Below are positions 52,506-61,014 of a DNA stretch of 64,000 nucleotides, in pieces. Numbering within the stretch: position 1 is the stretch's first letter; each line of letters begins with the position of its first letter. The notes beneath the pieces were generated by a model. The model searched no databases and had not been told where the DNA came from. It worked only from the letters and a program-made list of their open reading frames with translations. Made by a program: the position numbers and the translations under genes. Source of the DNA: Janthinobacterium psychrotolerans (GTDB lineage Bacteria > Pseudomonadota > Gammaproteobacteria > Burkholderiales > Burkholderiaceae_D); NCBI RefSeq assembly GCF_001677885.1, contig NZ_LOCQ01000051.1, positions 1 through 64,000 on the forward strand, given 5' to 3'.

Positions 52506-53456
52506 ATGGATCAATTGCAAGCGATGGAAATTTTCGTGGAAGTGGCGCAGCAGCGCAGCTTCACTGCGGCCGGCCAGCGCCTGGGCCTGTCGCGCGCCAT
52601 GGTCAGCAAGACCATCATGCAGCTCGAAGACAAGCTTGACGCCCGGTTGCTGCACCGCTCGACGCGCGAAGTGAGCCTGACGGACGCCGGGCGCGCCTAC
52701 CTGGCGCCGTGCATGGCCACCGTCAGCCAGGCGCAGGAAGCGGCGCGCAGCGTGGCCCATGTGGCGCAGGCGGGCGCGGCGCTGGCCGGACCCTTGCGCA
52801 TCCAGGCGCCGTCCAGCTTTGGCAGCGCCTGGCTGGCCGACGCCGTGGCGCGCTTCAGCCTGCTGCATCCGCAACTGCGCGCCGAACTGTTTGTCGACGA
52901 CGCCCTGCTCGACCCGATACGCCATGGCTTTGATCTGACGATACGCGTCGGCGGCATTCCCGACAGCAGCGCGCTGGCGATGCGCCCGCTGGCGCCGTGC
53001 CGCGCGGTGCTGTGCGCCAGCCCGGCCTACCTGGCGCAACACGGCGTGCCGCGCACGCCGCAGGATTTGCTGAGCCACCAGTGCCTGCATTTCAGCCACC
53101 TGACCGACGGCACGAACTGGCATTTTCAACGCGGCGAGGGAAGCGGCCTGGAAGAGATGAGCGTGCGCGTGCAGGCCGGCTTTACGGCCAATAACGGCCT
53201 GGTACTGCAGCAGGCCGCAAAGCAGGGCCTGGGCATCGTCTACAGCACCACCTTCCTTGCCTGGCGGGCCTTGCTCGACGGCAGCCTGGTGCCGGTGCTG
53301 GCGGGCTGGTCGCTACCCTTGAACTACCTGAGCGCGCTGTATCCGGCCAGCCGGCAATTGTCGCCCAAGGTGCGCGCGCTGATCGATTTCCTGGTGCTGG
53401 AGTACCAGCCGGTGCCGCTATGGGACCGCGAACTGGCGGCGGCCGGGATTGTGTAA
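52506..53456 (+). CDS. LysR-family transcriptional regulator
   Basis: The 316-residue product has a winged HTH (about 1-60, EVAQQRSFTAAGQRLGLSRAMVSKTIMQLEDKL) and a PBP type 2 effector domain. It is divergent from the PhyH-isomerase operon, with a strong inverted-repeat operator in the 109-base gap. No ribosome site precedes the ATG. Its stop abuts that of the convergent chemotaxis receptor gene (TAATTA), with no room for a terminator. Confidence 0.92.
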   Translation: MDQLQAMEIFVEVAQQRSFTAAGQRLGLSRAMVSKTIMQLEDKLDARLLHRSTREVSLTDAGRAYLAPCMATVSQAQEAARSVAHVAQAGAALAGPLRIQAPSSFGSAWLADAVARFSLLHPQLRAELFVDDALLDPIRHGFDLTIRVGGIPDSSALAMRPLAPCRAVLCASPAYLAQHGVPRTPQDLLSHQCLHFSHLTDGTNWHFQRGEGSGLEEMSVRVQAGFTANNGLVLQQAAKQGLGIVYSTTFLAWRALLDGSLVPVLAGWSLPLNYLSALYPASRQLSPKVRALIDFLVLEYQPVPLWDRELAAAGIV

Positions 53457-55073
53457 TTACGGCGCCAAACGCTGGCGTTCGCGCCGTGGCGGCGCCGGCC
53501 GCTGCAAGGCAGGGGAATTTGCCGCGCCGGTCTTGAACACCGCCATCGCCTGCGCCAGCGTGCCCGCCTGCTGCTGCATGCTTTCGGCCGCCGCCGACGA
53601 TTGCTCGACCAGCGCCGCGTTCTGCTGGGTCATCTGGTCCATCTGCGTGATGGCCATGTTGACCTGCTCGATGCCGGCGCTCTGCTCGGCGCTGGCGGAC
53701 GTGATCTCGGCCATGATGTCGGCCACCTGGCGCACGCTGGTGACGATTTCTTCCATCGTCTTGCCCGCTTCATCGACCAGTGCGCCGCCTTGCTCGATCT
53801 GCGTGACGGAGTCGCCGATCAGGGTCTTGATTTCCTTGGCCGCGCCCGCGCTGCGCTGGGCCAGGTTGCGCACTTCGGTGGCGACGACGGCAAAGCCGCG
53901 GCCCTGCTCGCCGGCGCGCGCCGCTTCCACGGCGGCGTTCAGCGCCAGGATATTGGTCTGGAAGGCGATGCCGTCGATGACGCCGATAATGTCGGCGATC
54001 TTGCGCGAGCTGTCCTTGATGCCGTTCATGGTGGTCACTACCTGCTCGACCACATGGCCGCCGCGTCCGGCCACGGTGCTGGCCGAAATCACCAGCTGAT
54101 TGGCGTGGCGCGCGTTGTCGGCATTCTGGCGCACGGTGGAGGTGAGTTCTTCCATCGAACTGGCGGTTTCCTCCAGCGAACTGGCCTGCGATTCGGTGCG
54201 GTTCGACAAGTCGGCATTGCCGGCGGCAATTTCCTGCGAGGCCGTGTTGATGGTGTCGCTGGAACCGCGCACGTCGCTGACCATGCTGGAGAGCTTGCCG
54301 TTCATCTCGGCCAGCGCGCGCAGCAATTGACCCGCTTCGTCGCGCGCCGTGCTGGTGACGGTGGAGGTCAGGTCGCCGTCGGCCACCTGGCGCGCCAGTT
54401 GCACCGCTTTGGCCAGCGGCACCGTGATCGAGTTCGCCAGCAGCGACGCGCATACCAGCACGAACAGCACCATCAGCACCGTCAGCACCAGCATCAGGGT
54501 GCGGCTGGTTTCATAGATCTGCTGGATCTCCTGCGCGCGGCGGTTGATGTCCTCGCGTTCGAATTGCAGCAGTTCCTTGATCTTGTCGGCATAGTTTTTT
54601 GCGACCGGCGAAAATTTGATGTCGACCAGGGTCGAGGCTTTTTCCGATTCGCCCTGTTTTTTCAGCGCCAGGATTTCATCGCGCGAGGACAGGTACTGCT
54701 TGCGCAGCTCGCCCAGCTCGCCCCAGATCTTTTGTTCTTCCGGCGTATTGATGGATGGCTCGATCAGCTTTTGCAATGCCGACGAGTTGCGCGTCGATTC
54801 GGCGACATCGGCGGCAAAGAATTCGTTGAGCGAACCGTCGCTGCTCTTGGCAATGGCCAGGCTGCGGCGGATGCCGGCAAACACATTGCGGTACCAGTCG
54901 CTGATATGGCGCTCGCTGGCCAGCGGCTCGTCGAGCAACTGCCGGGTCGATTCGGCGACCGTATGCAGGCGGGCAATGCCGATGCCGATCGCCAGCAGGG
55001 AGCACAGCAGGACGACGGCAAAACCGAGCAGCAAGCGCCTGCCGATGGTGATGTTATTGATAGAGGAAAGCAT
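53457..55073 (-). CDS. Methyl-accepting chemotaxis protein
   Basis: The 538-residue receptor has an N-terminal helix (about 10-35), a periplasmic four-helix-bundle ligand domain (about 36-190, [21 protein letters not shown]), a second helix (about 190-212) and a HAMP (about 213-265). The signalling domain carries the hairpin tip [21 protein letters not shown] and [18 protein letters not shown] sequence. The tail is Pro/Arg-rich, without the NWETF adaptation pentapeptide. It reports to CheA/CheW encoded elsewhere. The ligand is unknown. Confidence 0.94.
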   Translation of the reverse strand: MLSSINNITIGRRLLLGFAVVLLCSLLAIGIGIARLHTVAESTRQLLDEPLASERHISDWYRNVFAGIRRSLAIAKSSDGSLNEFFAADVAESTRNSSALQKLIEPSINTPEEQKIWGELGELRKQYLSSRDEILALKKQGESEKASTLVDIKFSPVAKNYADKIKELLQFEREDINRRAQEIQQIYETSRTLMLVLTVLMVLFVLVCASLLANSITVPLAKAVQLARQVADGDLTSTVTSTARDEAGQLLRALAEMNGKLSSMVSDVRGSSDTINTASQEIAAGNADLSNRTESQASSLEETASSMEELTSTVRQNADNARHANQLVISASTVAGRGGHVVEQVVTTMNGIKDSSRKIADIIGVIDGIAFQTNILALNAAVEAARAGEQGRGFAVVATEVRNLAQRSAGAAKEIKTLIGDSVTQIEQGGALVDEAGKTMEEIVTSVRQVADIMAEITSASAEQSAGIEQVNMAITQMDQMTQQNAALVEQSSAAAESMQQQAGTLAQAMAVFKTGAANSPALQRPAPPRRERQRLAP

Positions 55074-55339
55074 GGAACTGACTCCAGGGGATGATTTTGT
55101 TCGGAATGCAGTTTGCCGGCCGGCCTGGATGGTCAGGGCTGGCGCTCGGTGGGCTGGGAGGGGGCAACACTGCGGAGCGCAGAATATAGCTCAACTACTT
55201 TCCCTAAGGAAAAGTTTATGTAATTAATATCTCATTTTGACATGCAGGTGTTGTATCGATGTTGAATGTCGGCGCAGCAGACGGCGTTTCCCTGTCTTTT
55301 GGCAGGGAAGCCGGAAGAATGAACGTGGTGGAAAACGGC
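55074..55339. other. Intergenic region
   Basis: This gap of about 266 bases lies upstream of the chemotaxis receptor and downstream of the M29-like gene, both minus strand. An A+T-rich stretch near 55196-55250 could hold the receptor promoter. No RNA gene or ORF is supported. Confidence 0.3.
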
Positions 55340-56392
55340 TCAGACCTGCCAGGCGCCGTCGGCGTAGACTCTTTCGTCGTCGAGATACACCGCTTCGGTC
55401 ACGGCAAAGATATCGACGTGGTAGCGCGCTTCCTTGCGCTTGAATTGCGGCTTGCTGTAGACGCCATGCTTGGCGCCCAGCGACAGGTGGATGCCGCACA
55501 TGCGCTCGTAGGTGCCGATATCGTTGACCAGCTGCTCGCGCGTAAAGGCGCGGTTCATGCCGAAGCCCAGCTCGCGCACCCACACTTCGCCTTCGTGGGC
55601 GCGGATAATGTCCAGCATTTCCAGGAAGGCCGGCGTGGCGTGTTCGGTGCCGGTGACCCGGCCTTTTTCAATGATCAGGGTGACCGGCGTGTCCGGGCGG
55701 TTGACCATGAATCTGGTATCGCCAAAGACAAAGATGCGTACGCGGCCGTTGACCGCCTCCAGGTCTTGCGCCTCGGTAAAGACCTCGCCCAGCGGAAACT
55801 GGCCGCCGATATTGTTCATGCCGCTGTAGTCGCCGATATTGAGCTTGGCCGATTCGAATGGGGAAGCGAACACCAGTTGTTCGCCGCCGCTGTCGACCAT
55901 GCCGTGGCGGGCGCGGTCGATGCGTGTTTTCAATGCATGGCCGACGCCGCGGTAATACGCGGGGTCGTAGGCCAGCGAGGCGATATAGTGCAAGCCCTGC
56001 ACGCCGGGCATGCGCGACAGGTGCACGTGTTCGATCACCTTCAGGCCGCGCTTGAACAGTTCGATGCGGATGCGAAACGCTTCCAGGCGGAAGCTGGTCG
56101 ACTGGATCAGCACCACCAGGCTGCCGGCCGGCAGCGCGGCAAAGGCGGCCAGGACGGCCTCTGGCGTGACGTCGTCGAAATCGATGAAGGTGGCGTCAGG
56201 CAAGGCCAGCCGGTAGGCGTCGGTCAGCACCAGGTTGAGCCAGCTGTGCTTGTCGCACACGACCAGCGCCGGTTCGTCGGGCCGGTGGCAGATGGCCATG
56301 GCCAGCAGGTCGGCCACGTTTTGCGCCGCCACTTCGGTGGCGGCGGCGCTGATGGCGTCGAGCCGGCTGGTGTCATTGTCTGGAAGCGTCAT
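55340..56392 (-). CDS. M29-like aminopeptidase-related protein
   Basis: This 350-residue cytoplasmic protein has a Rossmann-like N-terminal domain (about 20-120). The C-terminal half contains patterns of the M29 (aminopeptidase T) family: GGQFPLGEVFTEAQDLEAVNG, VRELGFGMN, and GTYERMCGIHLSLGAKHG with YHVDIF. Metal-binding Glu and His positions correspond only loosely, so enzymatic activity is uncertain. It stands alone with a weak ribosome site. Similar proteins occur in some natural-product clusters, but no such cluster is here. Confidence 0.6.
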   Translation of the reverse strand: MTLPDNDTSRLDAISAAATEVAAQNVADLLAMAICHRPDEPALVVCDKHSWLNLVLTDAYRLALPDATFIDFDDVTPEAVLAAFAALPAGSLVVLIQSTSFRLEAFRIRIELFKRGLKVIEHVHLSRMPGVQGLHYIASLAYDPAYYRGVGHALKTRIDRARHGMVDSGGEQLVFASPFESAKLNIGDYSGMNNIGGQFPLGEVFTEAQDLEAVNGRVRIFVFGDTRFMVNRPDTPVTLIIEKGRVTGTEHATPAFLEMLDIIRAHEGEVWVRELGFGMNRAFTREQLVNDIGTYERMCGIHLSLGAKHGVYSKPQFKRKEARYHVDIFAVTEAVYLDDERVYADGAWQV

Positions 56393-56588
56393 GATGGGAA
56401 AGTCGGGGCAGGTAGGCGGGAACCGTGCATTATAAGGCGCAGGCCGGCTGTCTCGCCATTGGCCATCAGAACGATACCGACCATCTGATTACCTTGTGTA
56501 GTGCTTAGGGGCAATGTATTATTTGTAAAACAGCCTGCCGCCGACAGTGGCAGTGCGACATCAACAGAGTAATGTTAAGAGTGCTGCG

Positions 56589-57035
56589 ATGAGCTTGATT
56601 GGACAAGATATCCCGATGGAACGGCCCGATACCGACGGCCGCGCTGCCCTGCTGGTGCCCGTTACCGGCGTCAAGGAAGATGTCCTGATGACGATACGCA
56701 AGGGCGCCGCCATTGTCGGCTTCGCCAACCACGACCGTACCGTCACCGTCTATTTCGAGAGCAACCGCTTCGACGATCCCATGCTGGCCAAATGGGAACA
56801 CAAGGCGCGCAAGGCCTATGACCGCCTGGTCGAGAACTCGCCCACGGTGTCAAAAATGACCACCAGCCCCGCCAACTTCGAGCAGGTCGGCTATATCAAC
56901 GGCAAGGGCATCACCATCCGCCGCATGGAGAGCCTGAAGCGCTGGCTCGAATATTCCGATGCGATGGCCTCGTGCCCGGAAACGGAGATCGTGCCCCGAA
57001 CGGTCGTCGCCAAGGTTGACGTCGTCAAGGCATAA
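56589..57035 (+). CDS. Hypothetical protein
   Basis: The 148-residue product starts at ATG 56589; an earlier in-frame start would add 14 residues. It is soluble and mixed alpha/beta with YFESNRFDDPMLAKWEHKARKAYDRLVENSP in its centre and a conserved-looking GKGITIRRMESLKRWLEYSDAM near the end. No domain is recognised. It is convergent with the unknown gene ending at 57042, with seven bases between. Codon use is normal for the region. Confidence 0.6.
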   Translation: MSLIGQDIPMERPDTDGRAALLVPVTGVKEDVLMTIRKGAAIVGFANHDRTVTVYFESNRFDDPMLAKWEHKARKAYDRLVENSPTVSKMTTSPANFEQVGYINGKGITIRRMESLKRWLEYSDAMASCPETEIVPRTVVAKVDVVKA

Positions 57036-57041
57036 GCCCCA

Positions 57042-58538
57042 TCAAACGACGGTGATGCTGGCCTGCGCCTTGAGCGGGCAGGGCAGGCTGTCGTCAAACG
57101 TCAGTTCGATGGCGCTGGCGACGAACATGCCGCCGATATGCTGGGCGGCGATTTCGGGCGGGGTGCCGGGCTTGGTCAGGTTGACGTCCTGGGCAAACAC
57201 GAACACCCTCCAGGCGCCATGGACCTGCTGGCCGTATTTCAGCAGCAAGCGATAGGCTTCCTTGAGGTTCAGGCTGGCGGCATAGACGCCATCGTTCGCG
57301 CCCGGGTCGAAGCCCAGGCCATCGTCGACCAGCGGCTGGACAAAGTACAGCCCCTGCGGCGCCTGGAACAGGGCAAACGCATACAGCTCGTTGCCTCGGA
57401 ACAGTTCGTTGTGTTCGCGCCGGAAGCTGGCGCGCAGCCATAGCGGCTCGAACGCCGGCACCACGGCCGGCGTGTCGGTTTCCACCGGGCCTGCCACATG
57501 GAGATTGACCTGGGTTTCGCTGACCGCATGCTGGTAGTTGCCGCCGCTGGTAAAACGTTCGTATTGCCATTTGACGTCGGCCGTGTAGGGCCGGCCCGCA
57601 TTCGGCGCTTCGGGCAACACCCATTGCGCCACCACCCGTTCGCCCAAAGTCAGCTCGCCGGCCGCAGGCGGCGTGGCTGCCTGGCCACGCCAGAACGGAT
57701 CGGCCGCGTCCGAACAGGCCACGGCAATCGCGCCCGAGGCAATCGCCGAGGCCACGCCGGCCACCGTGTATTCGGGCGCGCCGGACGCGGCTCCTTCTGG
57801 CGAGCAGCAATTGACGCTGGGGTCGGTCTCCTCGACTTCGCCGCCCACGCTGAAGCTGGCCTGGCCCGCGCCCTGGGCCGCCGCGATAATGGCCACCAGC
57901 GCGGCGATGATGGCGACGATAATGGCCAGCACCTTCCACCACGGATCGGAAAACGGCAGTTCGCCATGCGTGCCCGCATAGGCGGGATTGGGCGCCCAGG
58001 CCAGCGTAAAGCCGGTCGGCACCACCGGCCCCAGCCAGGGCGGACAGCGGCATTGCTTGCCGTCGGAGGTGCCCCAGCCCTTGCCGGGCAAATGGCCCTG
58101 CGGCTTCGACAGGGTCAACGTGCCTTCCTCGATGGCGCAGGTATAGGTATTGCTGGTGCTGTCGAAACGCGTTTGCGAGACAAACATCTGCTGGATCGAG
58201 CGGCGCGGCGTGTGGCCGTCGGCCCTGGCGACAAAGCTGACCAGGCGCTTGCCCGGCGCCGCATGCTCGAAGTTGGCGTCCCACATCACCAGCATGGCGG
58301 CGCCGGCCGGGATGCTGGCAAAGAAAAACGTGCGCGCCACCGGCACGATGCCGGGGTCGCCCACGCTTTCGAGGTAGACCGTGACGTTGGTCAGCGCCGC
58401 GCCCGACATATTGCTAATGTGGGCGGCGATGCGCAGATGATAGAGGGCATTGTCGAAGATGCCGTCGGGCATCATGATATTGGTGACGGGTTCGATCGCG
58501 AAGGGCCGCGTCAGCACTTGCATGGGGGTGTCGCTCAT
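57042..58538 (-). CDS. Hypothetical protein, partner of the CARDB-like protein
   Basis: The start overlaps the stop of the upstream gene by four bases (ATGA) and has GGAGAC before it. The 498-residue product has no signal peptide. It contains a CARDB/beta-sandwich-like N-terminal part (LRIAAHISNMSGAALTNVTVYLES), Cys-containing KQCRCPPWLGP near 160, and a hydrophobic segment (about 200-228, VLAIIVAIIAALVAIIAAAQ). A CC motif and a second beta-rich domain (about 300-490) follow. The topology suggests one membrane pass or a hydrophobic core insertion. No family is recognised; it clearly works with its overlapping neighbour. Confidence 0.55.
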   Translation of the reverse strand: MSDTPMQVLTRPFAIEPVTNIMMPDGIFDNALYHLRIAAHISNMSGAALTNVTVYLESVGDPGIVPVARTFFFASIPAGAAMLVMWDANFEHAAPGKRLVSFVARADGHTPRRSIQQMFVSQTRFDSTSNTYTCAIEEGTLTLSKPQGHLPGKGWGTSDGKQCRCPPWLGPVVPTGFTLAWAPNPAYAGTHGELPFSDPWWKVLAIIVAIIAALVAIIAAAQGAGQASFSVGGEVEETDPSVNCCSPEGAASGAPEYTVAGVASAIASGAIAVACSDAADPFWRGQAATPPAAGELTLGERVVAQWVLPEAPNAGRPYTADVKWQYERFTSGGNYQHAVSETQVNLHVAGPVETDTPAVVPAFEPLWLRASFRREHNELFRGNELYAFALFQAPQGLYFVQPLVDDGLGFDPGANDGVYAASLNLKEAYRLLLKYGQQVHGAWRVFVFAQDVNLTKPGTPPEIAAQHIGGMFVASAIELTFDDSLPCPLKAQASITVV

Positions 58539-59389
58539 GATGGAGTCTCCTGTTTGCCGTCTTCGACGGCGTCGACCAGCACATAGCTGACGCCGCCGAT
58601 GACCTTGCCATCGATGGTTTCCAGCACCCGCAGCAGCGCGTATTCACCGTTCGCCAGTTCGCTGGCGCGCAGGTTCAGGTAGACGGGCACGGCGCGTCCG
58701 CGCGGCACCGCGACGTCCAGTTTCTGCTCGCCCTGTTGATCGTCGCAATACGGCGTGCGTGACAGGCCCGCCTCGATCTTTGCGGCCCTGGCGGGGCGCC
58801 ACTTTTCCAGGCCCAGGGTGGCCAGCACGGGTTCGGGCAGTTCGCCGCCCTGTTCCAGTTGCAGCACCACCCGCTTGTCCTGGCGCGGCAGCGCCGCCAC
58901 GCTGATGGCCAGCAGCTGTGCGCGCCGCGCCGCCTGCACCACGGTGACGTTGCGCTGGGCGATCTGTGCGTGGTGTTGCGGCTGGAAGGCAAAGCCGGTG
59001 GGCAGCGGGTCGGGCAGGGCGTTGACGTCGCCCGGCCCGTGCGCGACGGCCAGCAGGCATTCATGGCCGCCGTTGACGATGACGGGAAACCAGGGCACCA
59101 GGCACAGCACGTCCTGGCTGGCGCCGGGCGCCAGGTCGGCAAATGCCGAGCCTATCCTGGTGGCGACGCCGACGGCGATCTGGCCGGAAGGGTCGGCCCA
59201 GTAAAAATCCACGCGCACGCCGTTGGAGCTGCTGTTGCCGGTATTGTGCACACGCGCCCACAGGTAGTTGTTGCTGCCGGCCACCGGTGCGCCCGGCGCG
59301 CCATTCGGGTCATTGCCAGGCACAACCCAGATAGCGGCGCTGTCCCACCACCAGGGCTGGCCGTCTTCGATGATCAGGTGGGCTGGCAT
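58535..59389 (-). CDS. CARDB-like beta-sandwich protein
   Basis: From ATG 59389 (GGGAGAAT site) the 284-residue product has a clear CARDB/APHP-type domain with NYLWARVHNTGNSSSNGVRVDFYW near residues 45-68 and a WWWDSAAIWV Trp cluster before it. The end has mixed alpha/beta sequence. No signal peptide is evident, which is unusual because CARDB domains normally lie outside the cytoplasm. The gene overlaps the 498-residue unknown downstream. Start choice is confident; function is unknown. Confidence 0.65.
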   Translation of the reverse strand: MPAHLIIEDGQPWWWDSAAIWVVPGNDPNGAPGAPVAGSNNYLWARVHNTGNSSSNGVRVDFYWADPSGQIAVGVATRIGSAFADLAPGASQDVLCLVPWFPVIVNGGHECLLAVAHGPGDVNALPDPLPTGFAFQPQHHAQIAQRNVTVVQAARRAQLLAISVAALPRQDKRVVLQLEQGGELPEPVLATLGLEKWRPARAAKIEAGLSRTPYCDDQQGEQKLDVAVPRGRAVPVYLNLRASELANGEYALLRVLETIDGKVIGGVSYVLVDAVEDGKQETPS

Positions 59390-59588
59390 TTCATTCTCCC
59401 GTGGTTGGCGTGCTACCAGCTTAGGCCGCCGCGCCCAGTGGCGATTGATCGGTGTCAAAGCGCTGGCGTCACGCGCCGCCAGGGTCCCGTAGGGTAATAT
59501 TGCAGCAGAACGCAGCCGGGATCTGGCGACAGCATTGGCCGCGGCGTTCACCATGATGGATGCTTGAAAAAAGTAAAAAAGGTAGAAC

Positions 59589-60488
59589 GTGCTTGAACCC
59601 GTAAACAATCGTTGCATCAACGCCGCCTGTGGCAAGCCGTTGCTGCTGCGCGTGGCGTATTGCCCGTTTTGCGGCACGGCCCAGGCGGCGGCGCCCGCAG
59701 CGGTGGCGCCGCCGCCCGTCGCGCCGGCCGTGATGCCGCCGCCGATACCGCCGCAATGGCGGCCGATGCCGCCGGCGTCCGTCCTTGCGCCACCTGTCGC
59801 GCCGCAAAGCGATCCCGCGCCTGCGCCACCGCCGATCAGGGACGCGCCCCAAAAACCTGCCGTATTTCGCTCCGTGCCGCCACCGCGCGCGCCGGTGCGA
59901 CTGCGTACCTGGCTGCTGGCGGCCGCCGCCCTGGTCGGTATCTGGTTCGTCAACAAGCCCGTCGACAAGCCGGCCAGCGTGGCCGAGCAGGTGCAGGCGG
60001 CCACGGCGCTGGCGCAGCAGTGCGACCTCGACGGTGCGCGCAGCGCGCTGGCCGTGCTGAAGAGCGCCAAGGCGCCAGCGGCGCAGATCAAGCGCCTGCA
60101 GGCCAGCATCACCGGTGCGGCCGCCAGCTGCGACAAGCGGCAAAAGCGCGCCCAGGCCTGGGAGCAGGTGGTGCTGGCCAGCGCCCAGGCGTTTGACGCC
60201 GGCAAGCCCGAGCTGGCGGCCACGCGGCTGGCGGCCTATGTCAAACGCTGGGGCGAGGATGCCGACACCATCGAACTGGACGCGCGCATCAAGGTGGCGC
60301 TGGCCAGCCGCGAGCTCGACAAGGCGGACGCTTGCCTGGCCGGGGCCGACCATCGCTGCATGGAAAAAAGCCTGCTGGCGGCCGAGCGCTACAAGCGTCC
60401 CGAACTGGCGGCCCGCACCAAAGCCTTGCGCGCCGCGCTGTCGCAGCTGCTCGAACGCGCGCTGCTGGACGGCGCAGCGCCGCCCTGA
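59589..60488 (+). CDS. Zinc-ribbon membrane protein
   Basis: A GTG start at 59589 follows AAAAAAGGT. The 299-residue product has an N-terminal zinc ribbon (Cys9, Cys14 and the CPFC pair at 25-28). A long Pro/Ala-rich linker (about 35-100), one membrane helix (about 106-122) and a helical periplasmic domain (about 130-295, with Cys pairs near 145, 182 and 255) follow. It is divergent from the CARDB-like unit. Role unknown. Confidence 0.65.
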   Translation: MLEPVNNRCINAACGKPLLLRVAYCPFCGTAQAAAPAAVAPPPVAPAVMPPPIPPQWRPMPPASVLAPPVAPQSDPAPAPPPIRDAPQKPAVFRSVPPPRAPVRLRTWLLAAAALVGIWFVNKPVDKPASVAEQVQAATALAQQCDLDGARSALAVLKSAKAPAAQIKRLQASITGAAASCDKRQKRAQAWEQVVLASAQAFDAGKPELAATRLAAYVKRWGEDADTIELDARIKVALASRELDKADACLAGADHRCMEKSLLAAERYKRPELAARTKALRAALSQLLERALLDGAAPP

Positions 60489-60632
60489 GCCTTGCAGGGG
60501 CGCTGAAACCATTGCTTACAAACTGGTGACCAAAAGCCCATGCTTATGTGCGGTGGCGTACGCTGAAAAAAAATCCCGCAGTGTATATTGCAGCCTGATC
60601 TGTTGGTTTTAATAACAATGAAAGGGAATATC

Positions 60633-60965
60633 ATGAAAGCAACTAAACACCTGATGACGATGTGCGCCGCCGGCATGATGGTCGTGGCGCTGGCCGCATG
60701 CCAGAAGAAGGATGACATGTCGACCAAGGGCCCGGCCGAGACGGCTGGCGCGCAAATCGACGCCACCGCCGCCAAGGCCGAAGCCGATGTGAAGGCGGCC
60801 GCCGCCAACGCCGACGCCAAGATGAGCGCAGCCGCAGCGGAAACCAGCGCCAAGATGGACCAGGTTGGCGCCGACGCCAGCGCCAAAATGAATGAGGCGG
60901 CAGACGCGGTCGGCAAGAAAGTCGAACGCGCAGGCGAAAAGATGCAAGAGTCCGCAAAGAACTAA
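60633..60965 (+). CDS. Ala-rich lipoprotein
   Basis: From ATG 60633 (AAAGGGA) the 110-residue product has a lipobox ALAAC with Cys23, then an Ala/Lys/Asp-rich helical segment with repeating KAEADVKAAAANADAKMSAAAAE units to the end. Long Ala-rich helices of this type occur in small outer-membrane lipoproteins that span the periplasm. The sequence is low complexity; family assignment is not possible. Confidence 0.75.
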   Translation: MKATKHLMTMCAAGMMVVALAACQKKDDMSTKGPAETAGAQIDATAAKAEADVKAAAANADAKMSAAAAETSAKMDQVGADASAKMNEAADAVGKKVERAGEKMQESAKN

Positions 60966-60979
60966 GTTCAGCGCTGTCC

Positions 60980-61006
60980 GCGATGGCCGGCCCGCCCGGC
61001 CATCGC
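60980..61006. terminator. Convergent hairpin, possible bidirectional terminator
   Basis: GCGATGGCCGG and CCGGCCATCGC form a perfect eleven-base stem around five bases, between the lipoprotein and GGDEF genes, which converge here. Neither strand has a strong T run, so termination efficiency is uncertain. Confidence 0.45.
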
Positions 61007-61014
61007 AGCGTTGT

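Noticed and set aside
59389..60223. Upstream extension of the CARDB-like gene on the minus strand
   Set aside because: It overlaps the zinc-ribbon gene and has low-complexity sequence; a good ribosome site supports the start at 59389.
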